DNA from: CAVXXD01 sp963765625
GTDB lineage: Bacteria > Actinomycetota > Geothermincolia > Geothermincolales > Geothermincolaceae
Length of the DNA stretch: 64,000 nucleotides
Assembly: GCA_963765625.1 (NCBI GenBank)
Contig: CAVXXD010000010.1
Span: 186,001 to 250,000, forward strand
Direction: 5' to 3'
In this document: positions 9,439-18,386 of the stretch, in pieces
How the letters are laid out: every line of letters starts with the position of its first letter
Numbering within the stretch: position 1 is the stretch's first letter
Notes under the pieces: model-generated
The model's database searches: none
Told to the model about the DNA's origin: nothing
Seen by the model: only the letters and a program-made list of their open reading frames with translations
Made by a program: the position numbers and the translations under genes

Positions 9439-9924
9439 TTAACCAGTTGACGGCGCGGCGCGCTCAAGCAGACGAGCGATGACGAACTCCATGCGCAGGT
9501 AATAGTAACTCAGATGAGCCAGGCCGAGGAGGTAGAACAGCAAGGCCAGCGGCAGATTGGCCGAGATGAAAAAGTAGACCAGCCCCAGGACGCAGGGGGT
9601 TATGGCGCCCATGACGGCGATGGAGTAGTAGTTGGCGAAAGCGGCTTCACCGGCGGCCTTATCCGCCCCTTCCAGGCTCTTCTGCGCCATCTTGAGAAAG
9701 AAGATCGGCATGACCAGGACTTCCGCCAGCGAGACGGCCAGAAAACTTATCAGGTATATGGTGGTAGGGCCTTCGACGTAAGCCTCCCAGTCGCTTCCGA
9801 AACTGAAACTGGCCAGCGCTACCAGGAGCGCGGCGCAAGAGCCCAGGGCCGCCCAGAAGATAGGATTGCGCCTGACGGCAAAAAGCAGTCGCTGCGCCCT
9901 GTCTTCACCCTCATGGGCAAACAA
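9439..9924 (-). CDS. Hypothetical four-helix membrane protein
   Basis: 161 residues; not recognised. Four hydrophobic segments are visible, at about residues 22-42, 56-78, 98-122 and 124-145, ending in a short basic/polar tail (RLLERAAPSTG). The N-terminus is cytoplasmic-looking (EGEDRAQRLLFAVRRN). It starts 3 bases after the stop of the upstream DUF5684-like gene, so the two are co-transcribed and perhaps co-functional. No catalytic motif was seen. Confidence 0.75.
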   Translation of the reverse strand: MFAHEGEDRAQRLLFAVRRNPIFWAALGSCAALLVALASFSFGSDWEAYVEGPTTIYLISFLAVSLAEVLVMPIFFLKMAQKSLEGADKAAGEAAFANYYSIAVMGAITPCVLGLVYFFISANLPLALLFYLLGLAHLSYYYLRMEFVIARLLERAAPSTG

Positions 9925-9927
9925 TTT

Positions 9928-10581
9928 CTACACCCATCCTTTCGGTGGTATGTAAGGCTTCTTCTCGGGCGGGGCGCCAGTGCCACTGCCGGGGTCCACG
10001 AAGGGGTCCGTCATGGGCGGCTGGGGAGCCTTCATACCCGCCTGGTCCGGCGCCGCGGGATAGCCCTGCTGCATGGGGGGCGCATAGGCACCCTGCGGAG
10101 GGTAGCCGCCCTGGGGGTAGCCCTGCTGCATTTCCCAGGCGGCAGCCTGCTGGTATGCGGCGTTCTGGCGGTAGCCGTCCGGCAGGTTCCTCAACATCGT
10201 ATTGCCCCCCCCGCCGCGCACCACGGGTTCACCGGACGCCAGGATGAAAATGGGGACGAGGTTGATCAGGGGTATTATGGTGAGCCAGCCGTACCAGGTA
10301 TCCTTTCCCAGCAGCACGGCGATGTCCGCCCACGCCGATGCCACCATGATGACTCCCACGATCCCACAGACGAAGGTGAAAACGATGGCCATGACGGTGA
10401 ATGACGTCTCTTTCCTGGCCATGTCACAGATGAGATATATGTTCAGGAAGGGGACAAAAGCCATCCAGGCGTCTTCCCGGCCGAAACGCCTGGCGACCAT
10501 GAACGCGCCGATGGCGTAAGCCAGGTAATATGAAAGCTGAAAAGCGGCGATAAGCCTGTAGTCGTATGCATAACTGACCAT
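9928..10581 (-). CDS. DUF5684-like membrane protein with Pro/Gln/Gly-rich tail
   Basis: About 217 residues. The membrane part has four hydrophobic segments and the two hallmarks AWMAFVPFLNIYLICDMA and WYGWLTIIPLINLVPIFIL, the 'large-pocket Pro-Phe-x-Asn' pattern of DUF5684-type proteins, whose function is unknown. The last 80 residues are a low-complexity cytoplasmic tail with MQQGYP and PQGGYPPQGAY repeats, rich in Tyr, Gln, Pro and Gly. I chose the ATG at 10581 because AGGGGGG lies just upstream; a GTG seven codons earlier (10602) has no such site. An extended -10 lies at 10631-10639. Confidence 0.75.
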   Translation of the reverse strand: MVSYAYDYRLIAAFQLSYYLAYAIGAFMVARRFGREDAWMAFVPFLNIYLICDMARKETSFTVMAIVFTFVCGIVGVIMVASAWADIAVLLGKDTWYGWLTIIPLINLVPIFILASGEPVVRGGGGNTMLRNLPDGYRQNAAYQQAAAWEMQQGYPQGGYPPQGAYAPPMQQGYPAAPDQAGMKAPQPPMTDPFVDPGSGTGAPPEKKPYIPPKGWV

Positions 10582-10630
10582 GAGCCCCCCCTTCTTCGCC
10601 ACAATGTATTAGCCGAACAGACCCGTGTTT

Positions 10631-10639
10631 ATTATACCA
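10631..10639 (-). promoter_or_regulatory. Extended -10 promoter
   Basis: TGGTATAAT on the minus strand, about 50 bases before the ATG at 10581. A CTGACA lies 15 bases further up, a plausible but short-spaced -35. It drives the two membrane protein genes 10581-9439. Confidence 0.6.
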
Positions 10640-10653
10640 TGTGTAAAAAACTG

Positions 10654-12510
10654 TCAGGGGGTGAAGCCGATGACGTCGTGGCCTCCCGGCCACTTGCCCC
10701 CGTAGTTGAAATACATGGGGCGCTCCGCCACCACGCCGACGCCGTTGGTGCTCTCGACTATGGCGGATACCTCCCTGTCCGCTCCCACGACGGTGTTAAC
10801 GCTGATGGTCACGCGGGAACTGGGATTGATGTCTAGGTTGACTTCCTGGTTGCCGCCGCCGGCGATCATAAAGGTTACCTTGACCTTGGCCCCCTTGTCG
10901 GTGGAAGGGTTGAATATGCACAGCCATTCTTCGAAACCGGCCCCGGTGTAACCTTCCGCGAAGTAGAACTTCTCCGCCGGCGCGGTGGCGCCCATCACGT
11001 CGTGGCCGCCCGCCCACTTGTTGCCGTAGTTGAAATACATGGGGCGCTCCGCCACGATGGGCCCGGCCGCCTTGACCACCGCGGCCACGTCCTGTCCGAC
11101 CCCGGCCACCGCGTAAACACTGACGGTGACGCGCGACAGTGCCGGTATCTGCAGCCCCGATGTGGTCTTGACCTCGCCGGTGCCCAGTACGAAATCGATA
11201 TCCGCGGAGACCGCTTCTTTTCCGGGGTTGGCCAGGCAGAGCCACTCGGAGAAGCCGGGTCGGGTACACCCCTCCGCGAAGTACCAGGTCTCGGCGGGGG
11301 TGGTGGCGCCCATCACGTCGTGGCCGCCGGGCCAGATGCCGCCGGCCAGGAAGTACATGGGGCGCTCGGCCACCACCGGACCGGTGGCGTCGAGGTTGAC
11401 CGAGACGTCTTTCTCCGCCCCCACTTCCTGGTTGACGAAGACGGTGTAGCGCGAATTGGCGGGGATGCTGTAGGTGCGGCTCTGCGGGGCCTCGCCGTTG
11501 ATCAGGTAGGTCGCCTGCACCTGCACCGCGGAAGAGTTGGGGTTCTGAATACAGAGCCATTCCTCGTAACCGGAACGGGTGCATCCTTCCGCGAAGTACC
11601 AGGTTTTGGAAGGGGCAGTGGCGCCGATGACGTTGTCCCCGCCAGCCCACGTGCTCCGGTAGTTGAAATACATCGGGCGCTCGGCCACGACGAAGGCGTC
11701 CGAGATCACCTTGATGGAGACGTCCTGCTCGGCCCCGGCTTCCAGGTTGACGTTGAGAGTGAAGCGCGTACGGGCGGAGATGGTGTAACTCTTCTCGGTA
11801 AGGCCGGAAGAGCCCAGCATGTACTGGACGCGTACGTGCGCGGTGGTCCCGCCCGGGTTCAGCAGGCAGAGCCACTCCTCGAAGCCGGCGCGGGTCGTGC
11901 CTTCCGCGAAGTACCATATGGTGGAAACGGTCAGGCTGAGGGTGTTGCTTTTGCCGGCGGCGGTGGTCACGGTGACGTTTCCGGAGGCGACGTCGGAGGG
12001 GAGGTAGGCCTCGATCTTCATGTCGCTCCAGGACTTCACCGATGCCGGCGGCTTGCCGTTGAAGGAGATGGTGTTGGAACCCTGGGAGGAACCAAAGGAC
12101 GTACCCGTAAGGATAATCAGGTCACCCGGTGCCGCCGTGGACGGGCTGATGCTCTTGAGGCGGGGCAGCAGCGTAAAATAGACTCCGTTGCTGGTGCCGG
12201 CGGTGGTGGTCACGGTCACCGGCCCCGAACCGGAGAAGTAGGGTACGGTGACGTCGATGCGGGCACCGCTCCAGTAGACGACGCCGGCCGGGCGGCCGTT
12301 GAAGAAGACGTATGAATCCCCCTGCTGGCTGCCAAAATTGCTGCCCGAGACGGTGATGCGCTCGTCCACGCAGCCGGAGACGGCGGAGAGGCTGGTGATG
12401 ACGGGAGTCGCGGTACCGCCCGATACCGTGGCCATGCCCGACACCGGCATCAACAGGGCCGCTGCCAGCAGCCCCGCCAACCAGTATTTCCAGGTCGCGC
12501 GCATCTCCAT
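10654..12510 (-). CDS. Secreted IPT/TIG protein with four FAEG/AERPMYF repeats
   Basis: About 618 residues, exported: a signal peptide (WLAGLLAAALLMPVSGMA) is followed by two IPT/TIG immunoglobulin-like domains (about residues 35-115 and 116-200; SGSNFGSQQGD and TGTSFGSSQGS mark their first strands). Then come four tandem units of about 105 residues to the end. Each unit reads W-Y-F-A-E-G, E-W-L-C-L/I-x-N-P, a stretch of beta strands, S-R-x-T, D-V-S, and V-A-E-R-P-M-Y-F with G-G-H-D-V-x-G. No anchor is visible, so it is secreted or wall-bound. The ATG at 12510 overlaps the stop of the lipoprotein gene; a GTG one codon up is possible. Binding, not catalysis, is the likely role. Confidence 0.85.
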   Translation of the reverse strand: MEMRATWKYWLAGLLAAALLMPVSGMATVSGGTATPVITSLSAVSGCVDERITVSGSNFGSQQGDSYVFFNGRPAGVVYWSGARIDVTVPYFSGSGPVTVTTTAGTSNGVYFTLLPRLKSISPSTAAPGDLIILTGTSFGSSQGSNTISFNGKPPASVKSWSDMKIEAYLPSDVASGNVTVTTAAGKSNTLSLTVSTIWYFAEGTTRAGFEEWLCLLNPGGTTAHVRVQYMLGSSGLTEKSYTISARTRFTLNVNLEAGAEQDVSIKVISDAFVVAERPMYFNYRSTWAGGDNVIGATAPSKTWYFAEGCTRSGYEEWLCIQNPNSSAVQVQATYLINGEAPQSRTYSIPANSRYTVFVNQEVGAEKDVSVNLDATGPVVAERPMYFLAGGIWPGGHDVMGATTPAETWYFAEGCTRPGFSEWLCLANPGKEAVSADIDFVLGTGEVKTTSGLQIPALSRVTVSVYAVAGVGQDVAAVVKAAGPIVAERPMYFNYGNKWAGGHDVMGATAPAEKFYFAEGYTGAGFEEWLCIFNPSTDKGAKVKVTFMIAGGGNQEVNLDINPSSRVTISVNTVVGADREVSAIVESTNGVGVVAERPMYFNYGGKWPGGHDVIGFTP

Positions 12511-13325
12511 CACACCTTCGTATATATCGCCGGTGCGTCCACGGGGTACTCCGGCTCCTCGCCATACTCGCCGAAATCAGCCTGCATCTTCAAAGTGATG
12601 GTCTCGCCCGCTTCCACGTCCTCTAAAACCATCATATTATATATACGCATCGGCAAAAAACCTTCTTTACTTATCCACATCTCCGCCGCGGCCTCTCTCA
12701 CGTGCTCTGCCAGGCCGGCATCCTGGTATTTCTCCCGGAATGCCTGGTTGGTGTCGAACTGCTCCTGCAGTATCGCGCTGACGGAGGGCTTGACCAGCAA
12801 GTGCCAGCAGGCCACCCCGTTCACCTCTTCCTCCCCGGCCAGCGTCACTTCTTCGGCATAGCCGGCGACGGACTCAACGGTCTCGAGGTAGTCGAAGTAG
12901 GGGTCCTGCTCTTCGGGGGGAGTAAGATAGACCCAACCCGCCATCCCCAGCCGTGTTTCCAGCTGGCTGCCCTTGATATAAGCGGTCTTTCCTCCGTCAA
13001 CGGTGACGTAGGACAGCTCGACCAGCGGGGGGATATCCAGGGTCATTAAGCTGCCCGTCCAGTATTCCAGTGATTCGTATCCTTCCTTATACGGCATCTC
13101 GATGGTGCCGGCCATCTCCGCCGTCTGCTCGAAGTCCCCTTGTTCGCTCACGAGGTGCATGGAAAGCGCTTCCTTCAACACCAGCGCCTGGGAAGAAGTG
13201 GATATCTCCGCCGCCTTGTCCAGGGAACTGTCGAGGATCGCGCGCGGGTCCGGCGAACCGTTGGAGCACCCGGCCAGGGCCAGGGCTGTCATAACGGCGG
13301 CTAACAGCAGGCGGAGCCGTATCAT
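12510..13325 (-). CDS. Lipoprotein, DUF6612/LppX-like
   Basis: 271 residues. A lipobox is clear (LALAGC, Cys at about residue 19), so the mature protein is lipid-anchored on the outer face of the membrane. The rest resembles DUF6612 and the LppX/LprG group: a half-barrel fold that binds or carries a lipid-like ligand. Visible are SSQALVLKEALSMHL, YVTVDGGKTAYIKG, NGVACWHLLVKPS and MWISKEGFLPMRIYNMM. I start it at the ATG at 13325, which overlaps the phosphatase stop as ATGA; this places the signal peptide at the very N-terminus. It lies between a PP2C phosphatase and a secreted repeat protein in one operon. Confidence 0.8.
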   Translation of the reverse strand: MIRLRLLLAAVMTALALAGCSNGSPDPRAILDSSLDKAAEISTSSQALVLKEALSMHLVSEQGDFEQTAEMAGTIEMPYKEGYESLEYWTGSLMTLDIPPLVELSYVTVDGGKTAYIKGSQLETRLGMAGWVYLTPPEEQDPYFDYLETVESVAGYAEEVTLAGEEEVNGVACWHLLVKPSVSAILQEQFDTNQAFREKYQDAGLAEHVREAAAEMWISKEGFLPMRIYNMMVLEDVEAGETITLKMQADFGEYGEEPEYPVDAPAIYTKV

Positions 13326-15673
13326 TGCGGTATCTGTCCCCTGCCGCCGCAAGCAGAGCAGGTCACCTTACCAGTCCCTCCACACCTGGAACAGGTGCCG
13401 GAAGAAGAGATCCGTCCGCTCCCGCCACAGGTCGAGCAGGTGAAGCCGGTACTGGTCACCCCGCTGCCGCCGCAGGTGGAACAGGCCGTCGAGCTGCTGA
13501 CCGTCCCGCGCCCCCCGCAGGTGGGGCAGCTCGTTTTGCCCGCCCCGCCGCAGGTGGGGCAGGTGACGTATTGCGGCGCGGCCGGTCCGACGGATATCAC
13601 CAGCGCCACCTCGGTGCCTTCGGGGTAGGAGGCGTCCGGGGCGGGGTCCTGGATGCAGATGTATCCGGCGGCCACGTCATCACTGTTGGTTTCGGTAAGG
13701 CTGGTGACGTTGAACCCCGCGTTCTGGAGTGCGGCCAGGGCTTCGTCCTGCGACATCCCCATAACGTTGGGAAGCACCCTGGTCTGGGTGGGTTTCAGCG
13801 GCCCCAGGCTAACCAGCAGGATCACGGTGCCATCCCCTCCGCAGACCTCTCCGGCCGCTGGTTCAGTCGAGATCACTTTGCCTTTTTCAATGTCGGTGTT
13901 TATCTCTTCTCTGACCTCACCGCACTCAAGACCGGTGTTTTCCAGCACCGAACGGGCTTCGCTCAGGTTCATGCCGGCCAGGGAGGGCACGGCCATTCCC
14001 GTCTTCGCCGCACTGCCTTCCCCGCCGCCCTTGACGACGAAGAGGAAGGCCAGCGCCCCGGCAACCACCAGCAGTGCGATCACCCCGGCGGCTATGGCCA
14101 TGGCTTTACGGCCCCTGCCGTCGCCTTTCCTGACACTCTCCGCCGTCGCATCCTCGAATTCCCGGACCACCGGCGTAGGGAGCTTCCCGGCATATGCCTG
14201 GGCCGCTGGCGGCGGTGCGGGTGATGCCTCTGTCCGTGTCTCTGCCAGTGTCTCTGTTCCGGTATAGGAAAGCTCCGTCCAAGTGCCCGAAAGGTCCTCC
14301 GCCGGCTCGAAAGGTGCCTCGACGGGCCCGATAGGAGTCACCGGCTCGAAAGGTGCCTCGACGGGCTCGATAGGAGTCACCGGCTCGAAAGGTGCCTCGA
14401 CGCCGTAGGAAAGAGGCTGGCCGGTTGTAGCCGGCTCCGGCGCGGGCTTGATAATGGTGAAAGGTGCCGGCGTGGCAGTTTGCGTTTCCACCCTTTCCTC
14501 TTCCTCCGTGACAGGTTCTTCCTCCGGCTCTTCTTCGTCTTCTACGACAGGCTCCTCCTCTCCGGCGAGCTCCTCTTCCTCCGGCGCCTCTCCGGTAATC
14601 CCTTCAAACGTTTCCGGGATGAACTCTTCCGGCTGCTCCGGGATGAACTCTTCCGGCATACCGTCCACTTCCCGCTGGGTCTCCTGCAGTTCGTAGTCGA
14701 GGGCTACATCCAACAGCCTCTCCAGGTCATCGATGCTGGAGGAAGCTCCGGCAGAGCTGAAAGGTGAGGCGTAGGATACGGCGAATCGCCCTTTGTGAAT
14801 GTCCGCGGCTGCCGGGGCCTCGGCCGCCGGGGCTACCGCGGCGGTGTCTTTTTCTCTTTCTCTCCCCTTCTCTTCCGCTTCCTCAAGCACTTCGGCCTTG
14901 ACGGGTTCCGCGACTGGTTCTTCCAGGCCTTCGGCCTCCCATATCACCGCGGTTACGTTGTCGGTCGCGCCGTTTTCCAGGGCCACCCTGGACATCTCCT
15001 CCGCCGCTTCTTCCAGGCCCTCATGGGAATCGATGATGTCGAACATCACCTTTTCCTCGACGTAGCCGTAGATACCGTCGCTCAGAAGGATGAAGGTGTC
15101 CCCTTCCTCGATGTCGAGACGATAGATGTCCACCTCCACATCTGGCTCGACCCCCAGCACCCGTCCGATCATCACCGGCTCCTCCTCGAAGAGCGCGAAC
15201 CGCTCGTCGACCTCTTCGGCGGCGGAGTCCTCCATCAGGTGGTCCCGGGTTATCTGGAAGATGCGTTTACCTCGCTTGATATATGCGCGGGTGTCCCCCA
15301 CATGGGCGATGGTGACGTTGGTGGGGGAGGCCAGCATGCAGGTCAGGGTGGTCCCCATGCCGGCGTATTTCTCGCTGGAAGCTCCCTTGCGGTAGATATT
15401 GGTGTTGATGCGATAGAAGATCTGCCTCATCAGCTCCGGGAGGTTCTTGGTGGTCAGCTGGTTGGAACGGCGCAGGAAGAACTCCTGCAGCACCTTGACG
15501 GCGTAGGAAGACGCGGCTCGGCCGGCCACCTGTCCACCCACTCCGTCAGCCACGCCGCCCAGGAAGACCAGGCCGGAAGGGCGGTCCGGCAGGAGGATCG
15601 CCAGGTAGGCGTCCTCATTGAAGGGCCGGCCGCCTTTGTCGGTGTAGATGCCCAGGTGGGTATCGGTCTCCAT
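13322..15673 (-). CDS. PP2C phosphatase fused to PASTA domains and a CxxCGGxG-rich tail
   Basis: 783 residues. Residues 1-245 are a complete PP2C Ser/Thr phosphatase: metal-binding Asp in FNEDAYL, ADGVGG, LSDGIYG and GATDNVTAV, plus GMGTTL and VGDTRAYI. Next is a long acidic, Pro-rich linker (to about 520) with a 13-residue tandem repeat, one membrane span (about 524-544), two PASTA domains (about 560-696), then six CxxCGGxG zinc-finger-like motifs as in DnaJ (about 700-783). The phosphatase is inside and the PASTA/Cys part outside. PASTA domains bind peptidoglycan or muropeptides, usually on PknB-type kinases; no kinase is in the window. RBS GGAG lies 8 bases before the ATG at 15673. Confidence 0.88.
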   Translation of the reverse strand: METDTHLGIYTDKGGRPFNEDAYLAILLPDRPSGLVFLGGVADGVGGQVAGRAASSYAVKVLQEFFLRRSNQLTTKNLPELMRQIFYRINTNIYRKGASSEKYAGMGTTLTCMLASPTNVTIAHVGDTRAYIKRGKRIFQITRDHLMEDSAAEEVDERFALFEEEPVMIGRVLGVEPDVEVDIYRLDIEEGDTFILLSDGIYGYVEEKVMFDIIDSHEGLEEAAEEMSRVALENGATDNVTAVIWEAEGLEEPVAEPVKAEVLEEAEEKGREREKDTAAVAPAAEAPAAADIHKGRFAVSYASPFSSAGASSSIDDLERLLDVALDYELQETQREVDGMPEEFIPEQPEEFIPETFEGITGEAPEEEELAGEEEPVVEDEEEPEEEPVTEEEERVETQTATPAPFTIIKPAPEPATTGQPLSYGVEAPFEPVTPIEPVEAPFEPVTPIGPVEAPFEPAEDLSGTWTELSYTGTETLAETRTEASPAPPPAAQAYAGKLPTPVVREFEDATAESVRKGDGRGRKAMAIAAGVIALLVVAGALAFLFVVKGGGEGSAAKTGMAVPSLAGMNLSEARSVLENTGLECGEVREEINTDIEKGKVISTEPAAGEVCGGDGTVILLVSLGPLKPTQTRVLPNVMGMSQDEALAALQNAGFNVTSLTETNSDDVAAGYICIQDPAPDASYPEGTEVALVISVGPAAPQYVTCPTCGGAGKTSCPTCGGRGTVSSSTACSTCGGSGVTSTGFTCSTCGGSGRISSSGTCSRCGGTGKVTCSACGGRGQIPQ
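14302..14402. repeat. 39-bp tandem repeat in the phosphatase linker
   Basis: Two full 39-base units (14302-14340, 14341-14379) differing at one base, plus a partial third. Each encodes 13 residues of the type APFEPVTPIEPVE in the acidic linker between phosphatase and membrane span. Copy number is likely to vary. Confidence 0.85.
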
Positions 15674-15705
15674 TTAGCGCTCCGTTGTTCGTGTACCTTA
15701 ATGTT

Positions 15706-15711
15706 ATTCTA
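15706..15711 (-). promoter_or_regulatory. Possible -10 box of the phosphatase operon
   Basis: TAGAAT on the minus strand, about 33 bases before the ATG at 15673, matches TATAAT at five of six positions. No convincing -35 at 16-18 bases. An A/T-rich stretch lies upstream. Confidence 0.35.
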
Positions 15712-15779
15712 AACCACGGTATCAGGCTTAAAAAAGATAATCGTCAACTGTAACCGCTATATTTAGACGCAAACAACTC

Positions 15780-15796
15780 CCGCGGCGGTGCCGCGG
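15780..15796 (-). terminator. GC hairpin downstream of the GH-A gene
   Basis: Perfect 7-bp stem CCGCGGC with a 3-base loop, 38 bases past the stop at 15834. On the minus strand it is followed by GGAGTTGTTTGCG, only weakly T-rich, so termination is uncertain. Confidence 0.35.
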
Positions 15797-15833
15797 ACAA
15801 ATAAAGGCAGGAAACACCCGGAGGCCTGCCGGC

Positions 15834-18285
15834 TCAGGGAACACTGCCGGTGACGTTGGGGTAGTCCGGCATCGTCGTCTGCCATCTCTTGTACTCCGCC
15901 CAGGCCGGGTGAGGGTTCCCCTGGTAATCGAAGAGCCCGTAGTAGTTGTAGTCCCAGCAGGTGCCGGGGTCCTCGTCCACGTCTTTGAAGACCCAGACCT
16001 TGCGGCAGCCGTTGGCCCAGAGGGAACCGATTCCCTGCTCGCCGATGGCGGCTGTCTGCCCGCTGCTCGGTCTGGCCGGGCGGGTTCTCGGAGTGGTTGG
16101 GCCAGCCGATCTCGGTGCAGATCACCTCGAGGCCGCATCCCTCCGCCACCAGGGCATTGACCACCGCGGCATAGAACGTGCCCCAGTCCTGGGGGTTCTT
16201 GTAGGGATGAGCGGCCACCCCGTCGCAGTTGCCGGAGAAGCCCAGGAGGGTGTTGATGTTGTAGGTGGCGCGCGACTTGGCCGGTACATAGGTGCGCCTG
16301 GTAAGGGTGTGGCCCGACTTCATCATGAAGGTGATGTCCACGGCTGCCGTAGCGGACCCGGGGTTCTGCAGGCAGAGCCACTCCTCGATACCGTAGCCGG
16401 TGCACCCTTCGGCGAAATACCAGTCCTGGCCGGGAGCGGCGGCTCCGATGACGTCGTGTCCCCCGGTTATGGAGCCGCGGAAGTTAAAATACATGGGGCG
16501 CTCGGCCACGATGTTGCCCCCGATGGAAGCGACGGAGATAGAGACGTTTCTGCCCGGGCCGGCTTCATCGTTGACGTTGATGGTGAAGCGGCTGTTGGCC
16601 GCGATGTTGTGCGATACCGTCATGGGGGCAGCGTCATCGTAGATGTAGGTCACCTGCGCCTGCACCGCCGAGGCATTGGGGTTCATCAGGCAGAGCCACT
16701 CCTCGAAGCCGGCGCCGGTGTAGCCCTCCGCGAAATAGAAGCTACTGCCGGGTGCGGGTATCCCCATCACGTTGTGCCCCCCGGTCCAGCCCCACGCCGC
16801 CGTCCCCTGGTACTCGAAGTACATGGGGCGCTCGGCCACGATATCTCCCCCGACACTCTCCACCTTGACGGAGAGCTCCCGGTTCGGTCCGACTTCGTTG
16901 TTGACGTTAACGGTATAGCGGCTGTTGGCGGCCATTGGATACTCCCTGGTCAGTGGGGCGGCGCCGTCGCCGAAGATGTAGGTTATCCTGGCGGTGACGC
17001 CGGTGGAGTTGGGGTTCATCAGGCAGAGCCATTCGTCAAAGCCGTAGCCGGTGTAGCCCTCCGCGAAGTTCCACTGGGACTGGGCGGCATTGGCTCCCAG
17101 CACGTCGTGCCCTCCCGTCCACACTCCCTTGTAATTGAAGTACATGGGACGCTCGGCCACGATGGCCTGGCCGGTGGGAGTGGTCACCTTGATGGAGACG
17201 TTGCGCCCCGCGCCCACCACGTCGTTGACCTTGATGGTGAAGCGGCTGGAGGCGCCCAGAGCATATGTCCTGACCATAGGCGCCGCCCCGTCATCAAAGA
17301 AGAAGGTGACGGTGGCGGTTACCGGTGCCGTGTTGGGGTTCTGCAGACAGAGCCATTCCTCGAAACCGTCTCCGGTGTAGCCCTCGGCGAAGAGCCACTG
17401 CGTCTGAGGGGTGGTGGCCCCCACCACGTCGTGGCCGCCGGTCCAGGCGCCGGAGTAGGTGAAGTACATGGGGCGCTCGGCGATGATGCCCGTGTCGGAG
17501 TGGATGCTCATGGAGACGTCCTGGCCGGGCCGGTTGACGTCATCGAAGAGCATTGAGTACATCTCGGTCCCGGCGGTTGGTTCCGCGTCCAGGGTGTAGG
17601 GCATCGCTCCGCAGATGACGTAGGCGGTGCCGTCCGCTTTCTTGATGGCATCGTAGGCGGACTGCAGCATGGGCAGGTAGTCGGTCTCCACCTGGCCGCC
17701 GAAATGGCGCACGTCCCAGTCGGCGGCGGCCTCGGAGTCGACGTCCCAGCCCGGCTCGTTCAGCATCTCGTAGAAATCCACTGCCGAACCGTACCGGCCG
17801 GCCAGCAGGAAGCAGAACTCGTTCCAGTCGGCCATGTTTCTGGGCACGGCCTTGGCGGCATAGGGGCTGTAAGAAGCATCCTGCGCCCATCCCGGGATGT
17901 TGGCGCCGATCAGGAAGCAGATGCTGTCGCTCCCTTCGGCGATGATGTTGTTGACGATGCCGTCGAGCTTGGTCCAGTTGTAGGCGTCACGGCTGGGCTC
18001 TATCTCGTTCCAGCGCACCTGCAGCTTGTGGTTTCCCACCCATTCGTGCTCGCTGGCGGCGGTTTTACCGTACATCTGGGTGGTGAAGTTGTCGCTGAAG
18101 AGGCCCAGCAGGGAACGGCTCTTGAGCTCGCTTAAGTCCTGTTCGAAATAGCTCGCGGCCTCCGGTTCCGCACCGGCCCCCGCTATGGCTGCCGGCAGAA
18201 AAAGTGAAGTCGCCAGCAAGGCGATGATGCCCAGGGCCGGGGCCCGGCGGATACGTCTCTTTTTCAGGCTCTTTAAAAAACTCAT
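15834..18285 (-). CDS. GH-A hydrolase with a four-unit repeat block inserted in the barrel, one frameshift
   Basis: About 817 residues. A signal peptide (ALGIIALLATSLFLPAAIAG) is followed by a barrel with candidate acid/base Glu in YEMLNEPGWD (about residue 180), HFGGQVETDY and VICGAMPYTLD. At about residue 253 the barrel is interrupted in frame by 428 residues: four 107-residue FAEG/AERPMYF units. It resumes with CDGVAAHPYK and the candidate nucleophile in CTEIGWPNHS. A one-base slip near 16050-16070 then hides the true end, IGEQGIGSLWANGCRKVW onward to the stop at 15834. The paralogue at 927-2059 has the same barrel without the insert. RBS GGAGGG precedes the ATG at 18285. Substrate unknown. 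Confidence 0.8.
16243..17526 (-). repeat. In-frame block of four 107-aa repeat units inside the GH-A gene
   Basis: 1284 bases, exactly 428 codons, between two GGC codons (16240-16242 and 17524-17526). The block starts in mid-unit (GQDVSMSI) and ends in mid-unit (NINTLLG), so it is a circularly permuted set of whole units. Removing it gives DDVNRPG-FSGNCDGVAAHPYK, which aligns with the paralogue. Confidence 0.75.
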
Positions 18286-18386
18286 GCTTCCCTCCGGTCA
18301 TCACTTTCAGTGGTCTGCGTCCAAACTATATGTATGCCATATCGTAACGATGGTTTCAAGCAAAGGCGCCAGGTGCCGCAAGGCTC

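Noticed and set aside
11002..12315. Long open frame on the plus strand opposite the IPT/TIG-repeat gene
   Set aside because: Antisense shadow of a GC-rich repeat gene; its sequence has no domain and mirrors the repeats. Similar shadows lie opposite 15961-17556, 18912-20561, 25048-26568, 58120-59529 and 60764-62251.
13322..13600. Cys-rich tail as a separate DnaJ gene
   Set aside because: It is in frame with and directly follows the PASTA domains of the phosphatase, and no J domain or HSP40 C-terminal domain is present.
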